The notes under the pieces are model-generated. The model did not search any database and was not told where the DNA came from. It saw only the letters and a list, made by a program, of their open reading frames with translations. The translations under genes were made by a program, and so were the position numbers. Below, piece after piece: positions 1 through 8,550 of a stretch of 64,000 bases of DNA. The first letter of the stretch is position 1, and each line of letters opens with the position of its first letter. Origin of the DNA: Rhodococcus sp. P-2. Lineage in GTDB: Bacteria; Actinomycetota; Actinomycetes; Mycobacteriales; Mycobacteriaceae. The stretch is taken from assembly GCF_016598535.1 (NCBI RefSeq), contig NZ_CP066779.1:2108001-2172000 (forward strand), given 5' to 3'.

Positions 1-672
1 CGGAAACAGACCTTCCATATGCGTGGGTCCTGCGACGACAACCGAACCACGGAAATCCAATTCCGGTGCACGAGAGGAGGCCTCGTGTCCCGCGAAGTAC
101 GCCGCGTGCCCACCTTCGGACAGACCTGCCACCATCCACCGCGGGCTCAGCACGTTCCCGTACAACTCATGTGCGGCCCGTACGATGTCGACAGCATTTG
201 CGCCGGCGGCATGTCCGTCGAGATACGCGAGTACCCCGTCTGTACCCAGACCTGAGTAGTCGGTGGCGACTACTGCGTACCCCTCGCGCAACCAGCGTTC
301 GATCGGTTCGATCTCGCCCGGACCGAATCCGGTCGACGAGGGCGCACACTGATCCGCACTACCCAGAGTCCCGTGGGCGTAGGAGATGACGGGCCAACCG
401 CCCGCCGGGGGTTCGCCTTCCGGCAGAAACACCGACCCCGACGAGTCTCCCCACCTGTCAGCGGTACGCAGAGTTCGATACACGACACGCTGCGCCGCAC
501 CGGTGCCGAGCGGAAACACTGCAGCCGAGAGTTCGCTATAAGACTCCAACGCGCCCGCGACTACCTGTTCGTCTGCCGTCGCCACGACAGCACCTGTCCC
601 CCACCCAAGACTCGACAACAGAATGCTCGCCACCACGGCGGCAACAAAGGTTCTACCCGAACGACTCACCAC
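1..672 (-). CDS. Secreted lipase / alpha-beta hydrolase, LIP family (partial, C-terminus off the left edge)
   Basis: This reading frame is open from a GTG at 672 to the left edge, so about 224 residues are present and the C-terminus is missing. The start is preceded by GGGAGG at a normal distance. The N-terminus is basic, then hydrophobic (TFVAAVVASILLSSLGWG), and reads as a Sec signal peptide. The frame then shows a VISYAHGT oxyanion-type strand, WLREGYAVVATDYSGLG, and the nucleophile elbow GLSEGGHAA (GxSxG). This arrangement matches the secretory lipase family (PF03583 type), which hydrolyses triacylglycerols or other esters outside the cell. The catalytic Asp and His would lie beyond the window. 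The substrate is not inferable. Confidence 0.85.
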   Translation of the reverse strand, partial: MVSRSGRTFVAAVVASILLSSLGWGTGAVVATADEQVVAGALESYSELSAAVFPLGTGAAQRVVYRTLRTADRWGDSSGSVFLPEGEPPAGGWPVISYAHGTLGSADQCAPSSTGFGPGEIEPIERWLREGYAVVATDYSGLGTDGVLAYLDGHAAGANAVDIVRAAHELYGNVLSPRWMVAGLSEGGHAAYFAGHEASSRAPELDFRGSVVVAGPTHMEGLFP

Positions 673-710
673 GCCAATCCCTCCCGATCAGTGCAGAGCA
701 TGATGTCGAT

Positions 711-1169
711 ATGCAGATCATCATCACCGGCCACAGCCTGCCCGGGCGTGATTGTTCCGAAACCGCAACCTTCGAGGGGCGAAGCAACATCCACGTCGGC
801 ATTCAGCGTCGAGGCAAGCCACACGAAATTCTCGAGCTCGTACCAGGAGACGCCGAGACAGCGCGGTGGGAACTGACCGCGAACCTGGAGCAAAAGGCCG
901 GTGCCTGGGACATTCTCGGTCCGTACATCCAAGGCCCACCGCGCGGACGCTTCATCTACCTGTCCTGGGTGACGGTGTCCGAAGACCAGACCTTCGAGAT
1001 GTTTCGGCGCGCAAAGCTGATGTTCGACGCGATCCCCGAGCACGTCATTGCCGAGACCGACGGTTCCGGCGTGCTTCACGGAAACCTCGGCCTCACTGAC
1101 GCCGCAGGTAAACCCCTATGCGCGGCGGTCCGGCCGCCGAAGATCGCATGGACATCCTCGCCTTACTGA
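711..1169 (+). CDS. DUF5990 family protein
   Basis: The product has 152 residues, is cytoplasmic, and has no signal peptide or membrane segment. It opens with IIITGHSLPGRDC and contains IHVGIQRRGKPHEILELVPGD and YIQGPPRGRFIYLSW. I recognise this as a small uncharacterised actinobacterial family (DUF5990), and no activity is known to me. ATGs at 700 and 703 are out of frame, so 711 is the best start. It is divergent from the lipase, with about 38 bases between starts. The family name is from memory; the reading frame itself is well supported by codon usage. Confidence 0.75.
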   Translation: MQIIITGHSLPGRDCSETATFEGRSNIHVGIQRRGKPHEILELVPGDAETARWELTANLEQKAGAWDILGPYIQGPPRGRFIYLSWVTVSEDQTFEMFRRAKLMFDAIPEHVIAETDGSGVLHGNLGLTDAAGKPLCAAVRPPKIAWTSSPY

Positions 1170-1242
1170 GCATCGTTCAGTAGTGTGGAGTTCGACCACC
1201 TTCCCGGCCGGTGACCGCGCAATCGATACGGAGTCCGAACTG

Positions 1243-2724
1243 ATGAGCACCGAACACCTCGATGTCCTGATCGTCGGCGCCGGCTTGTCCGGCATCGGTG
1301 CTGCGTATCGACTTCAGACCGAGCTCCCCGGAAAGTCGTACGCAATCCTCGAGGCCCGTGCGAACAGCGGCGGAACCTGGGACCTCTTCAAGTACCCCGG
1401 CATCCGTTCGGATTCCGACATGTTCACGCTCGGCTACCCGTTTCGCCCGTGGACCGATGCCAAGGCCATCGCCGACGGTGATTCGATCCTCCGGTACGTC
1501 CGTGACACCGCTCGCGAGAACGGAATCGACAAGAAGATTCGGTACAACCGGAAGGTGACGGCAGCATCATGGTCGTCAGCGGACTCGACGTGGACGGTCA
1601 CCGTCACCACCGATGACGAAGACGAAACACTGACCTGTAACTTCCTCTATCTCTGCAGCGGTTACTACAGCTACGAGGGCGGATACACCCCCGACTTCCC
1701 CGGTCGCGAATCGTTTGCCGGCGAGGTAGTGCACCCGCAATTCTGGCCCGACGAAGTCGATTACTCCGACAAGAAGGTCGTGGTGATCGGAAGCGGCGCC
1801 ACCGCAGTCACTTTGGTGCCCACCATGTCGCGGGACGCAAGCCATGTCACGATGCTCCAGCGATCACCGACGTACATTCTGGCACTGCCGTCCAGCGACA
1901 AAGTCTCGGACACCATCCGCGCGGTGTTGCCGAATCAACTCGCGCACAGCATCGCTCGATGGAAGAGCGTCGTAGTGAACCTGAGTTTCTACCAACTGTG
2001 CCGACGCAGTCCAGCGCGGGCAAAGAGGTTGTTGAATCTCGCGATCAGTCGTCAACTCCCGGAGGAGATCCCACTCGATCCGCACTTCACACCCAGCTAC
2101 GATCCGTGGGACCAGCGCTTGTGCGTCGTACCCGACGGCGATTTGTTCAAAGCCCTCCGATCCGGCAAGGCCTCGATCGAGACCGATCACATCGACACCT
2201 TTACCGAGAACGGGATTCGTCTCGCGTCAGGGCGCGAAATCGAAGCCGACATCATCGTCACTGCAACAGGATTGAAGATGGAAGCGTGCGGTGGGATCTC
2301 GATCGACGTGGACGGTGAACCCGTCACCCTCGGCGATCATTACGTCTACAAGGGCATGATGATCAGCGACGTCCCGAACTTCGCGATGTGCGTCGGATAC
2401 ACCAATGCCTCGTGGACTCTGCGAGCCGACCTCACGTCGATGTACGTGTGCCGACTACTGACCGAGATGGACAAGCGCGGCTACTCCAAGTGCGTGCCAC
2501 ACGCGACCGAAAACATGGATCAGCGGCCGATCTTGGACCTGGCCTCGGGATATGTCATGCGTGCGGTGGAGCAGTTCCCGAAGCAGGGATCGAAGTCACC
2601 GTGGAACATGCGTCAGAACTACATCCTCGATCGTCTTCACTCGACGTTCGGAAGCATCAACGACCACATGACGTTCTCGAAGGCGCCAGCTCGAAATTCG
2701 AACCTGGTGCCGAGTAAGAGTTGA
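1243..2724 (+). CDS. ethA: EthA-like FAD/NADPH Baeyer-Villiger monooxygenase
   Basis: The 493-residue product is a class B flavoprotein monooxygenase that inserts oxygen next to ketones or oxidises S or N atoms. It has an N-terminal FAD site (VGAGLSGIG, about residues 11-19) and GGTWDLFKYPGIRSDSDM. It also has the Baeyer-Villiger fingerprint FxGxxxHxxxWP (FAGEVVHPQFWP) and a second nucleotide site GSGATAV for NADPH. Length and sequence order closely follow mycobacterial EthA (about 489 residues), which oxidises ketones and activates ethionamide. The ATG at 1243 with GGAG upstream is chosen over an in-frame start at 1048, which overlaps the previous gene. No EthR-type regulator lies beside it. 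Confidence 0.88.
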   Translation: MSTEHLDVLIVGAGLSGIGAAYRLQTELPGKSYAILEARANSGGTWDLFKYPGIRSDSDMFTLGYPFRPWTDAKAIADGDSILRYVRDTARENGIDKKIRYNRKVTAASWSSADSTWTVTVTTDDEDETLTCNFLYLCSGYYSYEGGYTPDFPGRESFAGEVVHPQFWPDEVDYSDKKVVVIGSGATAVTLVPTMSRDASHVTMLQRSPTYILALPSSDKVSDTIRAVLPNQLAHSIARWKSVVVNLSFYQLCRRSPARAKRLLNLAISRQLPEEIPLDPHFTPSYDPWDQRLCVVPDGDLFKALRSGKASIETDHIDTFTENGIRLASGREIEADIIVTATGLKMEACGGISIDVDGEPVTLGDHYVYKGMMISDVPNFAMCVGYTNASWTLRADLTSMYVCRLLTEMDKRGYSKCVPHATENMDQRPILDLASGYVMRAVEQFPKQGSKSPWNMRQNYILDRLHSTFGSINDHMTFSKAPARNSNLVPSKS

Positions 2725-2908
2725 TCGGCGCCCGCACGACCAGATAGAGCAGGCGGGCAAATCCACCGATCGAGCCGATGACGATAAACACGCCCGAACC
2801 TGCGACGACGGCACAGAGCGCACCCAGGACGATGATGGTCGACGCCTCGATCATCCGACCCGCGGACTCCGACCCGAGCACGTGTATTTCATCAACTCCT
2901 TCGCTCAT
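2657..2908 (-). CDS. Small putative membrane protein
   Basis: This is a possible 83-residue protein starting MSEGVDEIHVLGSESAGRM. It has one or two hydrophobic segments (ASTIIVLGALCAVVAGSGVFIVIGS, then ARLLYLVV) and a polar tail. Its 3' end overlaps the convergent EthA-like gene by 68 bases, which lowers confidence, but the part outside the overlap has good codon usage. The ATG at 2908 is preferred to a TTG at 2926. I do not recognise the family. It could be spurious. Confidence 0.45.
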   Translation of the reverse strand: MSEGVDEIHVLGSESAGRMIEASTIIVLGALCAVVAGSGVFIVIGSIGGFARLLYLVVRAPINSYSAPGSNFELAPSRTSCGR

Positions 2909-3086
2909 AAAACTATTTTCAGCCAACCGTCCAGCCGGTTTGTAGGGACTTTGGTCACGAGTCGGATCAAAATGGACCCATAAATGCAGGTCAAGCGTTC
3001 AGTTGGCCACTCTCGGACCGGGGGATCCAAACCCTTCAGTAGTGTGCGCATCACGGAAGAGCAGAACCGACACCGGGGGAAACACA

Positions 3087-3758
3087 ATGAAGGTCGTTAT
3101 TTTCGGGGCAACAGGAATGGTCGGCAACAGCGTCATGCGCGAATGCCTGGACGATCCGCGAATCGGCACGGTCGTGACCGTCGGCCGCAATCCCGCCGGT
3201 ACAACCGACCCGAAGATCGTCGACATCGTTCACCGTGACCTACTGGACTTCTCGGCAATCGAAACCGATCTGTCCGGCGCCGACGCGTGCTTCTTCTGTC
3301 TCGGTGTGTCCTCTGCCGGAATGAACGAAGCCGACTACACGCGCATCACGCGTGACATCACCCTCGCCGCCGCCACAACGCTCTCGCGCGTGAATCCGCA
3401 GATGGTGTTCGTCTACGTATCCGGCGAAAGCGCCGACTCCACCGAAACCAGCAAGACCATGTGGAAGCGGGTACGCGGCGCGACCGAGAATGCGTTGCTC
3501 GCTCTCCCCCTCGAGACCTACATCCTCAGGCCGGGATTCATCCGTCCGCGGCCGGGATCACCGTCGAAGACGTGGTGGTACAAGGTTTTCTATCAGGTCT
3601 CCGTGCCCCTGTACCCGCTCCTGCGAAAGGTCTGGCCCAGCAGCGTGACCACCAGTGAGAACATCGGCAAGGCAATGATCGCACTCGCCGCGAACGCGCC
3701 CGATCTGCCCGACCGTGTCCTTCGCAGCGACAAGATCAACGAACTCGCGCAGGCCTGA
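3087..3758 (+). CDS. NAD(P)-binding oxidoreductase (atypical/extended SDR)
   Basis: The 223-residue product begins MKVVIFGATGMVGNSVMRE, a Rossmann GxxGxxG nucleotide-binding loop. It continues with VVTVGRNPA and CFFCLGVSSAGMNEADYTRITRD, as in NAD(P)H-binding semialdehyde/epimerase-like proteins. Length is typical for these short atypical SDRs. The ATG at 3087 sits behind GGGGGA, and the longer in-frame start at 3003 has no ribosome site. The 3' end overlaps the convergent permease gene by 23 bases. Substrate is unknown. Confidence 0.8.
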   Translation: MKVVIFGATGMVGNSVMRECLDDPRIGTVVTVGRNPAGTTDPKIVDIVHRDLLDFSAIETDLSGADACFFCLGVSSAGMNEADYTRITRDITLAAATTLSRVNPQMVFVYVSGESADSTETSKTMWKRVRGATENALLALPLETYILRPGFIRPRPGSPSKTWWYKVFYQVSVPLYPLLRKVWPSSVTTSENIGKAMIALAANAPDLPDRVLRSDKINELAQA

Positions 3759-4506
3759 CGGATTCACCTCGAAAGACGAAGCCGCGGGCGACGAGCTCCA
3801 AAGCCACAGCCACCGAGCAAGTTTGCGCCAACAACAGCCCTGCCAGGACGAGAATCTGTACCGCACCGGCCTGAACAGCCGACCCCGTCGCGAGCAACAC
3901 ACCGACAAATGCTCCGGGCAATGTCACGAGACCGACGGTTCGGGTCTGGTCGACTCCGGGCAGGAGGGCGTCGGACGCAGCCGTGCGGGCGACTTCCCAC
4001 CGTGCGTCGCGTTGCGAGAATCCCAGGCTCAGTGCCGCTTCCACTTCCCCGTATCGATCGTCAACCGCGTCGAGTCCACGTTTGGCTGCCATCGACGTAG
4101 CTGTCATGGCGCCGCCCATGACGATTCCGCCGATCGGAACCAGAGCGACGCCCTCGACGGGAACCACTCCGGACAACAGCATCAGTGGCAGCACAACACC
4201 GATTCCCGACGCCAACGCGACGGTCAGCCACACTCCGGAAGTTCCTGCGCCGGAGCGTCGTGCAGCGGTGAACGACGCTGCGGCGAACATGCCGACGAGC
4301 ACGAGGAGCGCTGACCAGATGTGAGCCAGGGCGGCGGCAAGAATCAACGAAACAGCAGCCAATTGGAGGGCGCCACGCGCGAGCGCGCCGGGAACTACGC
4401 GAATGCTACCGAGGTGAGCGAATCGATAGACCAGTGTGGCCACAAGCGCCATGACGATGCAGAGCACAGCCAGATGGACGCCGGAATCGGCTATCGAAAG
4501 GCTCAT
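3736..4506 (-). CDS. fetB: FetB/YbbM-type ABC permease (UPF0014), orphan
   Basis: The 256-residue integral membrane protein has about seven hydrophobic segments. It contains the conserved central stretch GGIVMGGAMTATSMAAKR followed by EVEAALSLGFSQRDARWEVARTAASDALLPGVDQTRTVGLVTLPGAF, which is typical of the UPF0014/FetB family. In E. coli FetB pairs with the ATPase FetA and is linked to iron export and oxidative stress tolerance. No FetA-like ATPase is adjacent here; GtrA lies upstream on the same strand after about 50 bases. The family call is firm, and iron as substrate is inferred from family knowledge. Confidence 0.8.
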   Translation of the reverse strand: MSLSIADSGVHLAVLCIVMALVATLVYRFAHLGSIRVVPGALARGALQLAAVSLILAAALAHIWSALLVLVGMFAAASFTAARRSGAGTSGVWLTVALASGIGVVLPLMLLSGVVPVEGVALVPIGGIVMGGAMTATSMAAKRGLDAVDDRYGEVEAALSLGFSQRDARWEVARTAASDALLPGVDQTRTVGLVTLPGAFVGVLLATGSAVQAGAVQILVLAGLLLAQTCSVAVALELVARGFVFRGESVRPARVR

Positions 4507-4555
4507 GGGTCACAGTGTTCCCTACGAACCGTTCCGGTCCGAACTCGAGAACCGC

Positions 4556-5035
4556 TCAGAAAACCCAGCCACGAAGCGCGACAAATCGCAGGCCACCGAC
4601 AATTCCGCTCACTGCGATTACAAGGCCCGCTTGAAGTAGCCCATCCGCACCGGGCAACAGGAAACCGAGCGCACTGATGGCAGCGGAACTGGCGATCAGC
4701 CCGACCAGTGCGAGACCACCGCCTTCCCACTGCGCGGTGAACCAGTTGACGCGATCCGCGGCGTGGAAGGTGAGCCGGCGATGCAGCTCATTGGCCAAAA
4801 TGGTGCTCAAGACCGCACCGACTGCGTTGGCGACCAGCGCTCCGTCACCGCGCAGCGCCAGGAAAGCTGCGAAGTAGAGAATGTTGCTGGCTCCGCCGAC
4901 AAGGGCAAAACGAACGAGCTGAGCAAAGGCGCCGTCGCCGGCAAGGGCGCGAAGCCTCGTTGCCGCGAAACCTGCACTCCGCGTACCCACCATCGAGATC
5001 GGATTGCTCCCGACCCAGATGTCAGACGTGCTCAT
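4556..5035 (-). CDS. GtrA family membrane protein
   Basis: The 159-residue protein has about four transmembrane helices. The start of the domain, FAQLVRFALVGGASNILYFAAFLAL, and NELHRRLTFH are characteristic of GtrA, a flippase-like family for polyprenyl-linked sugars in cell-wall or O-antigen modification. The ATG at 5035 follows GAGAAG at proper spacing and is preferred to 5068. The gene is divergent from the TetR gene beginning near 5129, with candidate operators between them. No glycosyltransferase partner is next to it. Confidence 0.8.
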   Translation of the reverse strand: MSTSDIWVGSNPISMVGTRSAGFAATRLRALAGDGAFAQLVRFALVGGASNILYFAAFLALRGDGALVANAVGAVLSTILANELHRRLTFHAADRVNWFTAQWEGGGLALVGLIASSAAISALGFLLPGADGLLQAGLVIAVSGIVGGLRFVALRGWVF

Positions 5036-5070
5036 ATCGGCTTCTCTCGTACGGACAATCGGAACCACAC

Positions 5071-5119
5071 GTTCCGCTTAGCAATATAGCACTAACGGAA
5101 TCAATCATTCCGCTTAGTG
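5071..5119. promoter_or_regulatory. Candidate TetR operator between gtrA-like and tetR genes
   Basis: Three copies of a TTCCGCTTAG-like element lie in this divergent intergenic stretch. Direct copies start at 5072 and 5108, and CACTAACGGAA at 5090-5100 is the inverse of TTCCGCTTAGTG at 5108-5119, with one base missing in one arm. A near-palindrome with 11-12 base arms around a 7-base centre, just upstream of a TetR gene, is a typical autoregulatory site. Binding is inferred. Confidence 0.55.
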
Positions 5120-5128
5120 CCGTAGACT

Positions 5129-5842
5129 GTGAGGATGCCGACAACCCACCCCGACGCTTCTCGTGCGGGGACCTCGGCCGACTGCTCACAGCCGCGCCTC
5201 CGGTCCGACGCCCAGGCCAACCTCGAACGGATTCTCTGCTCCGCTCGCGAGGTGTTCGCGGCCCAAGGACTGGACGCCACACTGGCCGACGTCGCGAAGC
5301 ACGCCGGTGTCGGCGTCGGAACCGTGTATCGACGATTCGCCAGCAAGGACGAACTGATCCAGGCTCTGTTCGACACGCGGTGCTCCGAGATCGAATCGAT
5401 CGCCGCCACCGCCCGCGAGATGCCGGACGCCTGGGAAGGTCTCGTCTACTTCCTCGACGTCATCTCGCTGCGCATGGCGGACAACCGCGGATTCGGCGAT
5501 CTCCTGATGGACGGACGCTTCACTTCCGACACCTTCGCTCGCGCGCGTGCGGGAATCGCTCGACATACCGCGGCACTCGTCAATCACGCGAAGGAACAGG
5601 GCACCCTGCGTAGCGACTTCGAAGTCAACGACATTCCGCTTCTCATGCAGGTCGTCAAGATGGCTCAGAAGTTCGGCGGCGACGAGGCCCCTCAGGCTTA
5701 CCGTCGCGCCCTCGGGTTCATGATCGACGGACTGTGCGCTTCCCGCACTGGACATCGGGAACTGCCCGTGCCTGCGCTCTCCTCCGAGCAACTCGATCAC
5801 GTCCTTCATCGGTTCCAGACAACGCCCGGGAAGAACTGCTGA
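5129..5842 (+). CDS. TetR/AcrR family transcriptional regulator
   Basis: The product is about 237 residues. The DNA-binding domain is near residues 30-80 and includes ARE VFAAQGLDATLADVAKHAGVGVGTVYRRFASKDELIQALF, the standard TetR helix-turn-helix. The rest is the ligand and dimer domain. Translation may start at GTG 5129 or ATG 5135, two codons apart. It is divergent from gtrA and convergent with the DHA2 efflux gene, separated from the latter by a strong terminator. The N-terminal domain is clearly related to the second TetR at 7487. The ligand is unknown. Confidence 0.9.
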   Translation: MRMPTTHPDASRAGTSADCSQPRLRSDAQANLERILCSAREVFAAQGLDATLADVAKHAGVGVGTVYRRFASKDELIQALFDTRCSEIESIAATAREMPDAWEGLVYFLDVISLRMADNRGFGDLLMDGRFTSDTFARARAGIARHTAALVNHAKEQGTLRSDFEVNDIPLLMQVVKMAQKFGGDEAPQAYRRALGFMIDGLCASRTGHRELPVPALSSEQLDHVLHRFQTTPGKNC

Positions 5843-5849
5843 CTCGTCT

Positions 5850-5880
5850 CGGGGTCGACGCCGTAGCGGCGTCGACCCCG
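5850..5880. terminator. Bidirectional hairpin terminator
   Basis: A perfect 14-bp stem (CGGGGTCGACGCCG and its complement) with loop TAG sits between the convergent tetR and efflux genes. It is followed by AAATTT and can serve both directions. Confidence 0.85.
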
Positions 5881-5890
5881 AAATTTGCTG

Positions 5891-7387
5891 TCAGTGGGCG
5901 ATTACCGGTTCACCTTCCGGCGAGTCCGGAAGCAGTCCGCTCCGAAGAACCAGTCCGGTCAACACCGCACCGACCGCGAAAATGCCTGCTGCCCAGTAGA
6001 ACGTCGTGGTGTAACTCTCGACGGCGGCCTGCGCCTGGGTCAGCGGATTCATCTCGCGCCCTACCAGGTAGTTGGTGGAAGCTGAGGCCGCAATCGTGCT
6101 GAGCAGTGCAGTTCCGATCGAGCCACCAACCTGCTGCATCGTGTTGACGGTGGCAGATGCGACGCCGGCGTCTTCGTGATGCACGCCCGAAGTTGCTCCC
6201 TGCATCGACGGGGCGAAGATGCTGCCCATTCCGAGTCCGGTGACCACGAGGCCTGGCAGGATGTGGACGGCGTACGTGCTGTCCACGGAGATCTGGGCGA
6301 GCAGTGTCATTCCGATCGCGGCGATGACCATTCCGCTCACGATCAGCACTCGCGGACCAACCCGAGGTAGCAAGACTGCTGTCGAAAGCGTTGCCGCCGT
6401 GACAATTCCGAATACCATCGGCATGAATGCGAGACCGGTCATGATCGGGCTGTACCCGAGGATCAGTTGCATGTAGTACGTCAGGAACAGGAAGACAGCG
6501 AACATGCCTGCGCCGGAAAGGAAGATCGCAAGATACGAGCCCGCGCGGATCCGGTCGAGCACCACCCGCAGCGGAAGGAGCGGGTGCTCGGACTTGGTCT
6601 GCCAGTAGATGAATGCAGCCATGAAGACTACGCCGGCAACGAGCCACGAAATGGTGGGAGTTGCACTCCACCCATCAGATTCGGCCTTCGAGAATCCGAA
6701 GACGATACTGAACAAGCTGATGGAGACCAGGATCGTTCCCGGGATGTCGAGCTTGGGCCGCGAATCACTGGTGTGCGGCGCGAGCAACAGAACCGCTCCG
6801 ACTAATGCGATCGCCGCGAAGAAGAGATTCACGAAAAGGCACCAGCGCCAGTCGACCCACTCGGTGAGAGCTCCGCCGAGCAACAGGCCGATGGCGCCAC
6901 CACCGCCGGCCACGGCACCGAAGATGCCGAAAGCCTTGGCGCGCTCACCCGGATCGGTGAATGTCACGGACAACAGAGACAGTGCCGCCGGAGCAAGGAG
7001 CGCGCCGAACACGCCCTGGCCCGCGCGAGCGGCAACAAGCATTTCGAAGTTGACGGCTGCGCCACCGATGGCGGAAGCGACCGCAAAGCCGATCAGGCCG
7101 ACGATGAACGTTCGCCTGCGCCCGAACAAGTCGCTCAATCGACCGCCGAGCAACAGCAGGCTGCCGAACGCCAATGCGTATGCCGTGATGATCCACTGGC
7201 GGTCGGAATCACCGAACTCCAGTGAGCGCTGCGCAGCCGGCAGCGCGATGTTGACGATGGTGGCATCCAAGACCACCATCAGCTGCGCAATTCCCAGAAC
7301 CGCGAGAACCAGCCACCGCTTTGCGTGGTTGTCCCCTGAAGGCGCTGAGGACTGCTCGAATTCAGTCCGTTCAGCAATGTCTGACAT
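5891..7387 (-). CDS. DHA2 family MFS drug efflux transporter (EmrB/QacA type)
   Basis: The 498-residue protein has about 14 predicted membrane segments. It shows the DHA2 signatures LMVVLDATIVNIALPAAQ (motif D1) near residue 37 and WIITAYALAFGSLLLLGGRLSDLFGRRR (motif A) near residue 85. These transporters expel drugs or dyes using the proton gradient. The gene is divergent from a TetR repressor gene (7487), with inverted repeats between them, so it is probably the repressor's target. Substrate range cannot be read from sequence. Confidence 0.9.
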   Translation of the reverse strand: MSDIAERTEFEQSSAPSGDNHAKRWLVLAVLGIAQLMVVLDATIVNIALPAAQRSLEFGDSDRQWIITAYALAFGSLLLLGGRLSDLFGRRRTFIVGLIGFAVASAIGGAAVNFEMLVAARAGQGVFGALLAPAALSLLSVTFTDPGERAKAFGIFGAVAGGGGAIGLLLGGALTEWVDWRWCLFVNLFFAAIALVGAVLLLAPHTSDSRPKLDIPGTILVSISLFSIVFGFSKAESDGWSATPTISWLVAGVVFMAAFIYWQTKSEHPLLPLRVVLDRIRAGSYLAIFLSGAGMFAVFLFLTYYMQLILGYSPIMTGLAFMPMVFGIVTAATLSTAVLLPRVGPRVLIVSGMVIAAIGMTLLAQISVDSTYAVHILPGLVVTGLGMGSIFAPSMQGATSGVHHEDAGVASATVNTMQQVGGSIGTALLSTIAASASTNYLVGREMNPLTQAQAAVESYTTTFYWAAGIFAVGAVLTGLVLRSGLLPDSPEGEPVIAH

Positions 7388-7407
7388 AGTCCCTCGCCCA
7401 ACCTATG

Positions 7408-7440
7408 CGGAGATGGCTTCTCCGGTTAGCAAAAACGCTA
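7408..7440. promoter_or_regulatory. Inverted repeats in the efflux/tetR intergenic region
   Basis: CGGAGA at 7408-7413 faces TCTCCG at 7419-7424 with a 5-base centre, and TAGC at 7427-7430 faces GCTA at 7437-7440. These lie upstream of the DHA2 gene and are plausible repressor contacts. Confidence 0.4.
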
Positions 7441-7458
7441 CACGAAAACGGAGAGGCT

Positions 7459-7486
7459 GTCTCCACTTGTCGGGTAGAGTGGAGAC
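7459..7486. promoter_or_regulatory. Candidate TetR operator abutting the tetR start codon
   Basis: GTCTCCACT at 7459-7467 and AGTGGAGAC at 7478-7486 form a perfect 9-base inverted repeat with a 10-base centre. It ends one base before the ATG at 7487, so binding would block the repressor's own expression. Because no ribosome site separates it from the ATG, the message may be leaderless. Confidence 0.6.
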
Positions 7487-8146
7487 ATGAGTACCGCAAT
7501 GGGGCGCCCGCTTCGCGCCGACGCTGCACGTAACCGGCAGTTGATCATCGATGCCGCACGTGAATTGTTCGCCGAAGAAGGGATCGACGTCACACTCGAC
7601 GACGTTGCCCGGCGCGCGGGTGTCGGCGTCGGAACTGTCTATCGGCGGTTCGCCAGCAAGGAAGAATTGATCGACGGAGTCTTCGAACAGAACTTTGCCG
7701 ACATCGCCGCCACTGCCGAGGCATCACTGAACAATCCGGATCCGTGGGACGGACTCGTCACGTTCGCCGAATTCGCCTGCAGCCGTATGTCGGTCAATCG
7801 TGGGCTCAAAGACGTCCTGAACGGAACCGACGAGGGCTGCGAGCAGCTGGCATGCCAACGATCCATCGTCGAACCGTCGGTCGAGAGGATCTTCTACCGG
7901 GCCCAGGACGCCGGAATGCTGCGTCCCGACGCCGTCCCCACGGACCTGTTCGGCCTCATCTTCATGGTGGGAGCAGTCACCGAATTTGCTCAGCCCGTCA
8001 ACCCGACTGTGTGGCGCCGATACCTTTCGGTGATGCTCGACGGACTACGCACCGAGGGATTGCATCGTGACTCGCTTCCCCTCCCTCCCCTGAGCACCGA
8101 AGAACTGCACGAAGCGAAACAACTCATGAAGAATCGGCGCCGCTGA
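7487..8146 (+). CDS. TetR/AcrR family transcriptional regulator
   Basis: The 219-residue product has an N-terminal TetR domain: RQLIIDAARELFAEEGIDVTLDDVARRAGVGVGTVYRRFASKEELIDGVF at about residues 16-66. The C-terminal domain ends in PPLSTEELHEAKQLMKNRRR. It is divergent from the DHA2 efflux gene and is the probable local repressor. It resembles the TetR at 5129 in both the recognition helix region and the PALSSEQL/PPLSTEEL tail, so the two flanking regulators are likely paralogues. The effector is unknown. Confidence 0.9.
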   Translation: MSTAMGRPLRADAARNRQLIIDAARELFAEEGIDVTLDDVARRAGVGVGTVYRRFASKEELIDGVFEQNFADIAATAEASLNNPDPWDGLVTFAEFACSRMSVNRGLKDVLNGTDEGCEQLACQRSIVEPSVERIFYRAQDAGMLRPDAVPTDLFGLIFMVGAVTEFAQPVNPTVWRRYLSVMLDGLRTEGLHRDSLPLPPLSTEELHEAKQLMKNRRR

Positions 8147-8155
8147 GCGATTCGA

Positions 8156-8359
8156 TCAGATTTGCTCACGAGGAATGAAAATCCACATCACGATGTAGAT
8201 CAGAAACTGCGGGCCGGGCAGCAAGCACGAGAGCACGAACAGCAAGCGGACGGTCGACGACTTCCACCCGAAGTATCGAGCGATCCCGGCGCACACCCCG
8301 CCGAACATCGCGCCGGAGCGAGCTCGAGTGAGTTTGCGGGTCTTCATGGGCGAAGTCAT
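8156..8359 (-). CDS. PspC domain protein
   Basis: The 67-residue product begins MTSPMKTRKLTRARSGAMFGGVCAGIARYFGWKSSTVRLLF. This is the PspC domain, with its GGVCAG motif and one membrane helix (VLSCLLPGPQFLIYIVMWIFIP). PspC proteins are membrane components of envelope stress responses. The ATG at 8359 follows AAGGGA and is preferred over 8437. It converges with the TetR gene ten bases away. Confidence 0.88.
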   Translation of the reverse strand: MTSPMKTRKLTRARSGAMFGGVCAGIARYFGWKSSTVRLLFVLSCLLPGPQFLIYIVMWIFIPREQI

Positions 8360-8524
8360 GTTCGGTGTCCCTTCAGTGGATCTCGCGGACTGTCCGCGTC
8401 GACTTCCACTATCCGCCGCCGGGGCACTCACGCGCATCAGGCCATGGACCCATCTTTTCCGGTGCCGTACATACTCAGGTACAGGTCCGTCCCCGCGTCG
8501 GACTCAGGGTTCTCCCCCACATAT

Positions 8525-8550
8525 CAGCCTCACACCTCAGCCTCACACCT
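8525..8550. repeat. Two tandem copies of a 13-base unit
   Basis: CAGCCTCACACCT occurs at 8525-8537 and again at 8538-8550, spanning the stop codon of the following leftward hydrolase gene. It is a short local duplication with no clear role. Confidence 0.8.

Noticed and set aside
3736-4506. Possible complete FetAB iron exporter
   Set aside because: Only the permease is present; neither neighbour encodes an ABC ATPase, so no transporter complex is claimed.
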